Assembly: GCF_002844595.1 (NCBI RefSeq)
Contig: NZ_PJNW01000007.1
Span: 31,047-95,046, forward strand
DNA from: Pleomorphomonas diazotrophica
GTDB taxonomy: Bacteria; Pseudomonadota; Alphaproteobacteria; Rhizobiales; Pleomorphomonadaceae
Direction: 5' to 3'
Length of the DNA stretch: 64,000 nucleotides
Below the pieces are notes generated by a model, which was not told where the DNA came from, made no database searches, and saw nothing but the letters and a program-made list of their open reading frames with translations. Every line of letters begins with the position of its first letter. Positions within the stretch are counted from its first letter, which is position 1. The translations under genes and the position numbers were made by a program. Positions 57,507-64,000 of this stretch are shown one piece after another.

Positions 57507-57923
57507 ATGCACCCGAAAATACAGGAGCGGCGCGGCGCCGTATTATCCGCGCATCTCTCGGAGATCGACAGGAACATCGAGACCGCTTGCGCCTTGCTTG
57601 CCCATCGCGTCCGGCTGGCCGGACAGCTCTGCCTTGGCGAAGACGGCGCCAGACAGCTGGAACGGCAGTTTCGACTGGCGGTGGATTACGTCGTGGCGAT
57701 TCCGGCCGTCTCCGAAGAGGGGCGGGTTGCCCGCCGTGACCTGATCCGCAAGCTCGGGGAACTCGAGGATTACCTCGCCACCCTGTTCAGCGCCGCCTGG
57801 GTCAGGGAGGAGCTGGACGCCGGGCCCGATCGTGGCCTCGACCGCGTCCGCCAGGATGCGAGCCGGCTCGACGACCGGCGGATTTCCGACACCGATCGTG
57901 CCTTCGTCTTCTCGTTCAAGTAG
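57507..57923 (+). CDS. Hypothetical helical protein
   Basis: 138 residues, not recognised. Mainly charged amphipathic helices: EIDRNIETACALLAHRVRLA, RQLERQFRLAVDYVVAI, RVARRDLIRKLGELEDYLAT. No signal peptide, membrane helix, Cys pair or known motif. The ATG at 57507 has GAGG at good spacing. It is followed after 8 nt by a zinc-ribbon membrane protein gene, so the two probably form an operon. Confidence 0.6.
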   Translation: MHPKIQERRGAVLSAHLSEIDRNIETACALLAHRVRLAGQLCLGEDGARQLERQFRLAVDYVVAIPAVSEEGRVARRDLIRKLGELEDYLATLFSAAWVREELDAGPDRGLDRVRQDASRLDDRRISDTDRAFVFSFK

Positions 57924-57931
57924 GTCGTGAC

Positions 57932-58210
57932 ATGGCGCACTGCCCATACTGCCTGAGCCCCGTCTCCAAGACGGATTTCGTCTGCGCCACCTGCGGCGCC
58001 GAGAGGGGCTACCTCTACTTCAACCGGCGATCCCGAGGCCTGCTGTTTCTCCTTGCCGCCGGGCTTCTGGGCCCGCTCGCCTTCGTCCTCGCTGTCCTCG
58101 TCTACTTCCAAGGCATGGGAATGCCCTTCTGGCTGGCCGCGGCGGTGGCGATGGGTCTCATGATCTTCACGATCCAAAGGCTCGTCACCGGGCCGACCTG
58201 GTATCGGTAA
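57932..58210 (+). CDS. Small zinc-ribbon membrane protein
   Basis: 92 residues. The N-terminus has CPYCLSPVSKTDFVCATCGA, a C-x2-C...C-x2-C zinc ribbon (residues 4-22). Two hydrophobic helices follow (GLLFLLAAGLLGPLAFVLAV and MPFWLAAAVAMGLMIFTIQ). It is not recognised as a named family. Topology suggests a cytoplasmic or interfacial zinc ribbon tethered to the inner membrane. It is co-directional with the upstream hypothetical gene. Confidence 0.65.
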   Translation: MAHCPYCLSPVSKTDFVCATCGAERGYLYFNRRSRGLLFLLAAGLLGPLAFVLAVLVYFQGMGMPFWLAAAVAMGLMIFTIQRLVTGPTWYR

Positions 58211-58243
58211 GCCTCCGCCCGAGAGGACACGCGAATGCGGAAA

Positions 58244-58269
58244 CCCCGCCGCACTTGCATGCGACGGGG
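58244..58269 (-). terminator. Probable ilvE terminator
   Basis: CCCCGCCGCA (58244-58253) pairs with TGCGACGGGG (58260-58269) with one mismatch; on the minus strand a TTTCC run follows. It lies 29 nt beyond the ilvE stop, between convergent genes. Confidence 0.6.
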
Positions 58270-58297
58270 CCTCATCAATGTCGGACCTCAGGACCGG

Positions 58298-59191
58298 TCA
58301 CTCGGCGGCGGCGACCTTCTTGGGCTGCACTTCGTCGAGATAGGCGTGCATCAGGAGTTCGCTGATCTTGCCCGGCTTGAAGCGATGCTCGCCGATCTCG
58401 GAGATCGGCGTCACCTCGGCGGCGGTGCCGACGAGGAAGGCCTCGGTGAAGGTCGTGAGCTCCTCCGGCAGGATGTGCCGGCGGTTGACCTTGATGCCAT
58501 GGCGGGCGGCGATCGCCTCCACCGACTGGCGGGTGATGCTGTCGAGGAAGCAGTCCGGATCGGGCGTGTGCAGCTCGCCGTCGCGGACGAAGACAATGTT
58601 GGCGCCGGTCGATTCCGCCACATAGCCGCGATAGTCGAGCATCAGGGCATCCGTGTAGCCCTGCGCCTCCGCCGCGTGCTTGGAGATGGTGCAGATCATG
58701 TAGAGACCGGCCGCCTTGGACTTGCAGGGGATGGTCAGCGGATCGGGGCGGCGGTAGGGCGCCCAGGTCAGGCGGATGCCCTTCAGCTTCTCGGCCGGGC
58801 TGAAGTAGCTCGGCCACTCCCAGACGGCGATGGCCATGTGGATGGTATTGCTGGGGGCGGAGACGCCCATGTTTTCCGAGCCGCGCCAGGCGATCGGCCG
58901 GACATAGGCGTCGACCAGGCCCGAACGGGCCAGCGCCGCATTGGTGGCCGCCTCGATCTCCTCAAGGCTGTAGGGCAGCTTGAAGCCGAGGATCTCAGCC
59001 GACTCGATCAGGCGCTGGCTGTGCTCCCGGAGCTTGTAGACCTCGCCGCCATAGGCGCGCTCGCCCTCGAAGACGGCGCTGCCATAATGAAGCGCGTGGG
59101 TCAGCACGTGAACCTTGGCGTCCTTCCAGTCGACGAACTTGCCGTCGTACCAGATCACACCGTCGCGGCTGTCAAAGGGAACACTGGCCAT
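58298..59191 (-). CDS. ilvE: Branched-chain amino acid aminotransferase
   Basis: 297-residue class-IV PLP aminotransferase making leucine, isoleucine and valine from their keto acids. The N-terminal LTHALHYGSAVFEGERAYGG is characteristic of IlvE. The Schiff-base lysine is in PCKSKAAGLYMIC, and the phosphate-binding GYVAESTGANIVFVRDG and FLVGTAAEVTPISEI loops are intact. The ATG at 59191 (MASVPFDSRDGVIW) matches relatives. It is alone, not in an ilv operon, and divergent from the MarR gene. Confidence 0.95.
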   Translation of the reverse strand: MASVPFDSRDGVIWYDGKFVDWKDAKVHVLTHALHYGSAVFEGERAYGGEVYKLREHSQRLIESAEILGFKLPYSLEEIEAATNAALARSGLVDAYVRPIAWRGSENMGVSAPSNTIHMAIAVWEWPSYFSPAEKLKGIRLTWAPYRRPDPLTIPCKSKAAGLYMICTISKHAAEAQGYTDALMLDYRGYVAESTGANIVFVRDGELHTPDPDCFLDSITRQSVEAIAARHGIKVNRRHILPEELTTFTEAFLVGTAAEVTPISEIGEHRFKPGKISELLMHAYLDEVQPKKVAAAE

Positions 59192-59354
59192 CTTGAAACT
59201 CCCAGACCTTTTCTTTTTTGTCCGCTGTCCGGCACATCCGGACAGTGCACGGCACGGAAGGCGACACGTTTTGCCTCGACGCCGACAAGCGGTTATGCTC
59301 GTTGGAGAGAAGCATCTTCAGGGCGCCGAATGTCCGTGACGACCGCGTCATACG

Positions 59355-59364
59355 AACGATCGTT
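59355..59364. promoter_or_regulatory. AACGATCGTT palindrome upstream of the MarR gene
   Basis: A perfect 10-bp palindrome at 59355-59364, extended imperfectly to CGAA...TTCG. It lies in the divergent ilvE-MarR region, 48 bp before the preferred MarR start. It may be the MarR operator, but 10-bp palindromes are common. Confidence 0.35.
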
Positions 59365-59411
59365 TCGTCGTGATGGCCATTCAAGTAACAAATGAATCGA
59401 AGTATGTCAAC

Positions 59412-59939
59412 ATGGCTGCCATAAATTTTCCCCTCGACGCCATCTCCAAAGGCGATGAGCCCGATGCGAGTCGCGAGGATGGCAGCGGCGGAGAGGGGCT
59501 CGATCTGGAGCTGATCGAGCTTTTGTTCTTTGCCTACCGCGACTTCGTCGGCGAGGCCGACCACATTCTGGAAGCCATCGGCTACGGCCGGGCCCACCAT
59601 CGCGTCGTCTATTTCGTGATGCGCAACCCCGGCCTGCGCGTCTCAGACCTCCTGGACATCCTGCAGATCACCAAGCAGAGCCTCGGCCGCGTCCTGAAGC
59701 AGCTCGTCGACGACGGCTATATCGAGCAGCGCCCCGGCCCGGTGGACCGTCGCGAGCGGCTGCTCTACGCCTCCGAGAAGGGCGAACGGCTGGCAACCGA
59801 CCTCTCCGCCCGCCAGAATGCCCGCATCGCCAGGGCGCTTACCCCCTTGCCGCCGGGTGGACGCGCCGTTGTCCGCGACTTTCTGAGCAACATGATCGAC
59901 GTCCGTGCGCCCGGCGCACCCGCCGGCGGAGAAGACTGA
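59412..59939 (+). CDS. MarR-family regulator
   Basis: 175 residues. The winged helix appears as HHRVVYFVMRNPGLRVSDLL, LQITKQSLGRVLKQLVDDGY and QRPGPVDRRERLLYASEKGE (wing). The first about 35 residues are a polar extension. Start choice: ATG 59412 is preferred over GTG/ATG near 59370 because the palindrome and promoter region lie before it, but no strong RBS supports either. It is 3 nt upstream of the response-regulator gene, so the three genes to 62113 are co-transcribed. Confidence 0.85.
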   Translation: MAAINFPLDAISKGDEPDASREDGSGGEGLDLELIELLFFAYRDFVGEADHILEAIGYGRAHHRVVYFVMRNPGLRVSDLLDILQITKQSLGRVLKQLVDDGYIEQRPGPVDRRERLLYASEKGERLATDLSARQNARIARALTPLPPGGRAVVRDFLSNMIDVRAPGAPAGGED

Positions 59940-59942
59940 CCG

Positions 59943-60644
59943 ATGGCCTCCATTGCCCCAGCCGATGGCGCCAGCCACGTTCTCGTCGTCGATGACGACA
60001 GCCGCATCCGCCAGCTCCTCGCCAAATATCTCGGCGGCCACGGCTATCGCGTCACCGCTGCCGCCGATGCCGCCGAGGCCCGGCGCAAGATCTCGGCCAT
60101 CGAGTTCGACATCCTGGTGGTCGACGTGATGATGCCGGGCGAGGACGGCCTCAGCCTCACCCAGTCGCTCCGGTCGGCGCAGGATGTGCCCATCCTGCTG
60201 CTCACTGCCAAGTCGGACGGCGCCGACCGCATTCGCGGCCTCGAAGCCGGTGCCGACGACTATCTCACCAAGCCCTTCGAGCCGCGCGAGCTGCTGCTGC
60301 GCCTCAACAACATCCTGAGGCGGCGGCCGCTGCCCGAGGCGCCCTTGACGCGTGAGGAGGTCCGCTTCGGCCGCTTCGTCTTCAACGCCAAGCGCGAGGA
60401 GCTCTACGACGGCGAGACGCCGGTGCGCCTCACCGACCGCGAGCGGCAACTGCTCGGCCAGTTCGCGGCGAGCCCCGATGGCACGCTGTCGCGCGAGGCG
60501 CTGGCCGGCGAGCCGGGCGAGGTGGGCGAACGCACCATCGATGTGCAGATCAACCGCCTGCGCCGCAAGATTGAAATCGACCCCGGCAACCCCATGTTCC
60601 TGCAAACGGTGCGCGGCGTCGGCTACCGCCTGCGCTTCGAGTGA
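59943..60644 (+). CDS. OmpR/PhoB-type response regulator
   Basis: 233 residues. The receiver has VLVVDDDSRIRQLLAKYLGG, the phospho-acceptor Asp in ILVVDVMMPGEDGL, LLLTAKSDGADRI and the Lys of DDYLTKPFEPRELLLRL. The winged-helix output domain has ERTIDVQINRLRRKIEIDPG (recognition helix) and FLQTVRGVGYRLRFE. It is coupled by a GTGA overlap to its kinase at 60641. Target genes unknown; the adjacent MarR gene may be upstream control of the same stress response. Confidence 0.95.
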   Translation: MASIAPADGASHVLVVDDDSRIRQLLAKYLGGHGYRVTAAADAAEARRKISAIEFDILVVDVMMPGEDGLSLTQSLRSAQDVPILLLTAKSDGADRIRGLEAGADDYLTKPFEPRELLLRLNNILRRRPLPEAPLTREEVRFGRFVFNAKREELYDGETPVRLTDRERQLLGQFAASPDGTLSREALAGEPGEVGERTIDVQINRLRRKIEIDPGNPMFLQTVRGVGYRLRFE

Positions 60645-62113
60645 GCGAAATGACGGAGACCCCCGAGCCGGCTGAATCCCGCGGCCGCGTTGCCGCCGGC
60701 CTTGACCGGCTGGACGACGCCATCCGTCACGTCCGCCTCTTCATCGCGCGCAACAGCCCGGCCTTCGTGCGCGGTGCCTGGACCGGCGCCGGCCACGCCA
60801 TCAACCGCGCCCTGCCCAAGGGCCTGCTCGGCCGGTCGCTGCTGATCGTCGTCGTGCCGATGCTGATCCTGCTCGGCGTGCTGACCGGCGTCTTCATGGA
60901 CCGCCACTGGGTCCTCGTCACCCAGCGTCTGTCCGATGCGGTCGCCGGCTCCATCCTCGGCCTCGCCAGCATCGCCGACAACACCGCCCTCCCCGACGAG
61001 CTCCGGGCCGATACCGTCTCCACCGCCGGACGGGCCATGGGGCTGACGGCGGAAATCCTGCCGCCCAGCGAGATCGGCCGGACGCACCGGTCGTCGGCCG
61101 ACATCGTTCACAGCATGCTGGCCGGCGCCCTCCAGAAGCGCACGCCGCTCAGGCCCTTCTCCATCCACGACCTCTCCGACGGCAACCGCATCGAAGTCAG
61201 GATGGTCGTCCATGGCGGCGTGCTCCGGGTCGATTTCGCCCGCAGCCTCGCCTATGCCGCCAACTGGCATTTCTTCCTGGTGTGGATGGTCAGCACCGCC
61301 CTGTTCCTGGTGCTGGTGTCGCTGATTTTCCTGCGAAACCAGATCAAGCCGATCGAACGGCTGGCCGCCGCCGCCGACGCCTTCGGCCGCGGCCGGCCGG
61401 TGGAAGGCTTCGCACCGACCGGTGCCCGCGAGGTGCGGCAGGCCGCCCACGCCTTCATCGGCATGCGCCGCCGCCTGGAGCGGCAGATCGAGCAGCGCAC
61501 CACCATGCTGGCCGGCGTCGGCCACGACCTCAAGACCATCCTCACCCGCTTCCGCCTGGGCCTCGCCCTGCTGCCCGATGGCGAGGAGACCGCCGACCTC
61601 AGGGCCGACGTCGCGGAGATGGAGGCCATGCTGGAGGCCTATGTCGATTTTGCCAAGGGCGACGCCGACGAGGCGCCGCAGCCGCTGGACGTCGAGGCGA
61701 CGATTTCCGACTGCCTGCGCCAGACCGCCGAACCGGCCGGGCGGACGGTCCACTTCGCCTTCAGCGGCGATGGCGCGTTGACGCTGCGCCCCACCGCCTT
61801 CCGCCGGCTGATCGCCAACCTCGTCGGCAACGCCGTCCGCTACGGCCGCTCGTCCGTCTGGGTCACCGGCGAGCGGCGCGAGGGCTGGCTGTCGGTGACC
61901 ATCGAGGATGACGGGCCCGGCATCCCCGAGAGCGAACTGGAGGCGGTGTTCCGCCCCTTCTATCGGCTCGATGCGGCGCGCAACCAGGATGTGCCCGGCA
62001 CCGGCCTCGGCCTTGCCATCGCCCGCGACGTCGCTCGCAGCCACGGCGGCGACATCGAACTCGGCCCGAGCCCGCATGGCGGCCTCAAGGCGACGGTGCG
62101 CCTGCCGGCCTGA
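60641..62113 (+). CDS. Sensor histidine kinase (EnvZ-like)
   Basis: 490 residues. TM1 (LLIVVVPMLILLGVLTGVFM, about 67-86), a periplasmic sensor domain (about 88-205), TM2 (FFLVWMVSTALFLVLVSLIF), a HAMP (about 228-280), the DHp H-box VGHDLKTILTRFRLGLAL and the catalytic domain with NLVGNAVRYG (N box), EDDGPGIP (G1) and GTGLGLAIARDV (G2). The H-box has Ile where most EnvZ-type kinases have Pro (HDLRTPLTR). The GTG start overlaps the regulator stop (GTGA); ATG 60650 is possible. Confidence 0.93.
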   Translation: MSEMTETPEPAESRGRVAAGLDRLDDAIRHVRLFIARNSPAFVRGAWTGAGHAINRALPKGLLGRSLLIVVVPMLILLGVLTGVFMDRHWVLVTQRLSDAVAGSILGLASIADNTALPDELRADTVSTAGRAMGLTAEILPPSEIGRTHRSSADIVHSMLAGALQKRTPLRPFSIHDLSDGNRIEVRMVVHGGVLRVDFARSLAYAANWHFFLVWMVSTALFLVLVSLIFLRNQIKPIERLAAAADAFGRGRPVEGFAPTGAREVRQAAHAFIGMRRRLERQIEQRTTMLAGVGHDLKTILTRFRLGLALLPDGEETADLRADVAEMEAMLEAYVDFAKGDADEAPQPLDVEATISDCLRQTAEPAGRTVHFAFSGDGALTLRPTAFRRLIANLVGNAVRYGRSSVWVTGERREGWLSVTIEDDGPGIPESELEAVFRPFYRLDAARNQDVPGTGLGLAIARDVARSHGGDIELGPSPHGGLKATVRLPA

Positions 62114-62185
62114 GGGCGCCAGGGCGCTTGTCCAGTGGTAGAATGGATGCCGCCCCGTGAACCCCTCGCCGGGAAGGAAGGCACC

Positions 62186-62896
62186 ATGGATACGCCCGAA
62201 CCACCCCGTGAGCCGCCCGCCATGTCGCGGAACAAGGCCATCGCCTATGCCGTCGGCCTGCCGATTGCGCTGCTTCTATTGATCTTCCTGCCGGCTGGCA
62301 CGCTCGCCTGGTGGCCGGGGTGGATTTTCATTGCCGTGCTGGTCCTCGCCTTCGGCGCATCGGCGCTGCTGCTCGCTTACGTCAACCCGATCATCTTTCG
62401 CGCCCGGAGTCGTTTCCAGGAGGGTACCAAGGCCTGGGACAGGGCGCTGCTCGCCGCCATTTTCCCGGCGATCGCGGCCATCCTGCCGGCCGCGGCGCTC
62501 GATGCCGGGCGGTTTCACTGGCTGCCTCTGCCGCTCTCGCTCATTGTCCTTGGTTATGCGGCGATGCTCTGGGGCATCGCGGTGACGGCCTGGGCACAGG
62601 CGGTCAACCCCTTCTTCGAGCCGGGCGTCCGCATCCAGTCCGAACGCCATCATCGGGTGATCGACGGCGGTCCCTACCGCTTCGTGCGCCATCCCGGCTA
62701 TGTCGCCGCCATCGCCCTGTTCTTCGGCATGGCGCTGGCGCTCGGCTCGGTCATCGCGCTGCTGCCCGCCGCGCTGGCGTCCGCCCTGCTCGTGCTGCGC
62801 ACCGCCTGGGAAGACCGGCTGCTCCGGGCCGAGCTTCCCGGCTACGAGGATTTCGCCGGCCGGGTACGCTGGCGACTTCTGCCCGGGGTTTGGTGA
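62186..62896 (+). CDS. ICMT/PEMT-like membrane methyltransferase
   Basis: 236 residues with about five hydrophobic helices (first AIAYAVGLPIALLLLIFLPA). The conserved C-terminal HHRVIDGGPYRFVRHPGYVA and EDRLLRAELPGYEDFAGRV are the hallmark of isoprenylcysteine carboxyl methyltransferase/phospholipid methyltransferase-like proteins. GGAAGGAAG precedes the ATG at 62186. It follows the kinase gene by 72 nt and might be in the same transcript. Substrate unknown; bacterial members often act on lipids or small volatile compounds. Confidence 0.82.
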   Translation: MDTPEPPREPPAMSRNKAIAYAVGLPIALLLLIFLPAGTLAWWPGWIFIAVLVLAFGASALLLAYVNPIIFRARSRFQEGTKAWDRALLAAIFPAIAAILPAAALDAGRFHWLPLPLSLIVLGYAAMLWGIAVTAWAQAVNPFFEPGVRIQSERHHRVIDGGPYRFVRHPGYVAAIALFFGMALALGSVIALLPAALASALLVLRTAWEDRLLRAELPGYEDFAGRVRWRLLPGVW

Positions 62897-62971
62897 GGAA
62901 CACCTCGCACTGGCACGAGGATGAGGCAATGGCAGGAGCCGCCCGTCTTCCCCCGAATAATCACACTCGCC

Positions 62972-63604
62972 TCACCTCAGGAAGATCGCCTTGGCCGCTG
63001 CCTTGACGATGTTCGCCAGCTCGACCGGATCGGTGGAGATCATCCGCCGGTGGTGCGGCGCCGCCATGGCCAGCGTGATGGAGCTCATCAATAGCGAGAA
63101 GAAGACGCTCGGCGCCACATCGACGATGACCTTCTCGCGGATTCCCTCCTCGATCAGCGGCATGGCGTCCTGCCCGAACGGGCCGATCAACCGATCCATC
63201 AGCATGTCCATGCGCTCGCCCGGAATCGACGCCTCCTGAAGCAGGAGGCCCGGAAATACCGGCAGGTCGATGGCAACATCGACGACCACCTCGATGAACA
63301 GTTCAAGCCGCTGCCGCACGCTCATCCCTGTGTCGTCCTTGATGGACCGGAGCGCGGCGTTGCGGCTTTCATGGATAGCGGCGAGATCGATCATCGCCGA
63401 CCACAACCCCGCCTTGGAGCCAAAAAGGCGATTGATCAGCGCCATGTCGACACCGGCCTCATCAGCCACTGCCCTGAGCGACGTGCCGTCATAGCCCTTG
63501 CGGGAAAACTGATGCATCGCCGCCCTCAGCAGCGCCGTCCGTCCCGACTCCACCGTCTTGGGGCGCCTGCCGGTCCGGCGTCGCGCACCGCTCTCCCCGT
63601 CCAT
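62972..63604 (-). CDS. TetR-family regulator
   Basis: 210 residues. The N-terminal HTH (ALLRAAMHQFSRKGYDGTSL then RAVADEAGVDMALINRLFGS, about 25-64) is typical. The C-terminal ligand domain has SVRQRLELFIEVVVDVAIDL and VFFSLLMSSITLAMA and resembles TetR_C-type domains. ATG 63604 has AGGAAGG upstream; a TTG 18 nt earlier is rejected. It is divergent from the sugar ABC ATPase with a palindrome in the intergenic region, so it probably controls that transporter. Confidence 0.9.
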   Translation of the reverse strand: MDGESGARRRTGRRPKTVESGRTALLRAAMHQFSRKGYDGTSLRAVADEAGVDMALINRLFGSKAGLWSAMIDLAAIHESRNAALRSIKDDTGMSVRQRLELFIEVVVDVAIDLPVFPGLLLQEASIPGERMDMLMDRLIGPFGQDAMPLIEEGIREKVIVDVAPSVFFSLLMSSITLAMAAPHHRRMISTDPVELANIVKAAAKAIFLR

Positions 63605-63718
63605 GCCCAGCCCTTCCTCCAAAGCCTGTTCCCATCTCTATAGCCCGATCGGCCGATGGGTCGTCCCGCAAAGCTACCTATCACTTCACCATTGACGGTG
63701 AAATCAGCCACCCGTATT

Positions 63719-63738
63719 AAGTCATCAACTGATGACTT
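63719..63738. promoter_or_regulatory. Candidate TetR operator between regulator and sugar ABC genes
   Basis: AAGTCATCA (63719-63727), AC, TGATGACTT (63730-63738) is a perfect 9-bp-arm palindrome 37 bp before the ABC ATPase ATG. A second shorter repeat, TTCACC-ATTGAC-GGTGAA (63685-63702), lies next to it. Confidence 0.65.
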
Positions 63739-63775
63739 TTTGTCGGGCGTGGGAGCGCCCGCATGGGAGGAAAGC

Positions 63776-64000
63776 ATGGCCGACCCAGCCGCCGGGAGCC
63801 GCTCCGCGTCGCGCGTGATCCTCGAGATGCGCAACATCACCAAGACGTTTCCGGGCGTCAAGGCGTTGAGCGACGTCAGCTTTTCGGTAGAGGAAGGCGA
63901 AATCCACGCGCTCTGCGGTGAAAATGGCGCCGGCAAGTCGACGCTGATGAAGGTGCTGAGCGGCGTCTATCCCCACGGTACCTATGACGGCGAGATCTAC
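63776..64000 (+). CDS. Sugar ABC transporter ATPase (XylG/MglA-like), 5' part
   Basis: The first 75 codons of a gene leaving the window on the right. It reads [20 protein letters not shown], then [20 protein letters not shown] with Walker [10 protein letters not shown], and [19 protein letters not shown]. The PHGTY segment is typical of XylG (D-xylose) and related carbohydrate-uptake class 2 ATPases, which have two tandem nucleotide-binding domains. GGGAGGAA lies just upstream of the ATG. Regulation is probably by the divergent TetR gene. Confidence 0.88.
   Translation, partial: MADPAAGSRSASRVILEMRNITKTFPGVKALSDVSFSVEEGEIHALCGENGAGKSTLMKVLSGVYPHGTYDGEIY

Overview
The window is 64 kb of mostly high-GC DNA. 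It looks like an alphaproteobacterial chromosome, most likely Hyphomicrobiales (Rhizobiales). Evidence for this is a large CarB with an internal insertion, an Omp25/31-like beta-barrel gene, a GT90 (LpsA-like) core glycosyltransferase, a small DUF3563-like protein, a near-consensus CtrA box before a chemoreceptor, HdeA, and Rhizobiales-style palindromic intergenic repeats. The species cannot be fixed from the sequence alone. No rRNA, tRNA or CRISPR array was recognised.

Layout. 1-1.7 kb: a partial acyltransferase-3 gene, then a graveyard of an IS5-family remnant, a TauE/SafE tail and an N-truncated glycerophosphodiesterase (GDPD). 1.7-5.1 kb: an Rrf2 regulator divergent from a DHA2-type MFS pump, then carA with its own promoter and terminator. 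5.1-18.3 kb: an accessory stretch with a higBA toxin-antitoxin pair, an RHH-regulator/TetA-like MFS operon, a YpfJ-type metallopeptidase, an inositol-monophosphatase family enzyme, a secreted serine hydrolase, and an ABC importer + GDPD operon interrupted by a 142-bp hairpin element. This stretch also holds four clusters of one REP-like repeat family, seen nowhere else in the window. 18.4-22.7 kb: carB and greA. 22.8-28.6 kb: a complete LPS heptose module (gmhB, gmhA, hldE divergent from hldD, waaF, waaC).

28.6-34.3 kb is a visibly AT-richer island: gmd, a GT4 glycosyltransferase, a GDP-fucose-synthase-like reductase, a FkbM methyltransferase, an apparently intact IS5-family element with CTAG target duplications, and an IS481-family remnant. 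It continues into high-GC envelope genes (GT4, an MsbA-like ABC exporter, GT90, GT4) up to 39.7 kb. 39.7-47.3 kb: lrp, trxB, a LysR regulator, a candidate small RNA with an anti-Shine-Dalgarno loop and strong terminator, a chemoreceptor, an aspartate aminotransferase and a MarR-GNAT fusion regulator.

47.6-58.2 kb is rich in envelope and periplasmic genes. Its centrepiece is a tightly coupled exporter operon (membrane-fusion adaptor, FtsX/DevC-like permease, ATPase, small outer-membrane beta-barrel; every junction is a 4-nt NTGA overlap). It is divergent from an ECF sigma / candidate anti-sigma / heavy-metal-sensor-like operon followed by two small secreted proteins. 58.3-64 kb: ilvE, a MarR / OmpR-type response regulator / histidine kinase cluster, an ICMT-like membrane methyltransferase, and a TetR regulator divergent from a sugar ABC ATPase that runs off the right edge.

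The best candidate for an undescribed system is the exporter + beta-barrel operon paired with the ECF locus. Next are the candidate anti-SD small RNA and the composite REP clusters.
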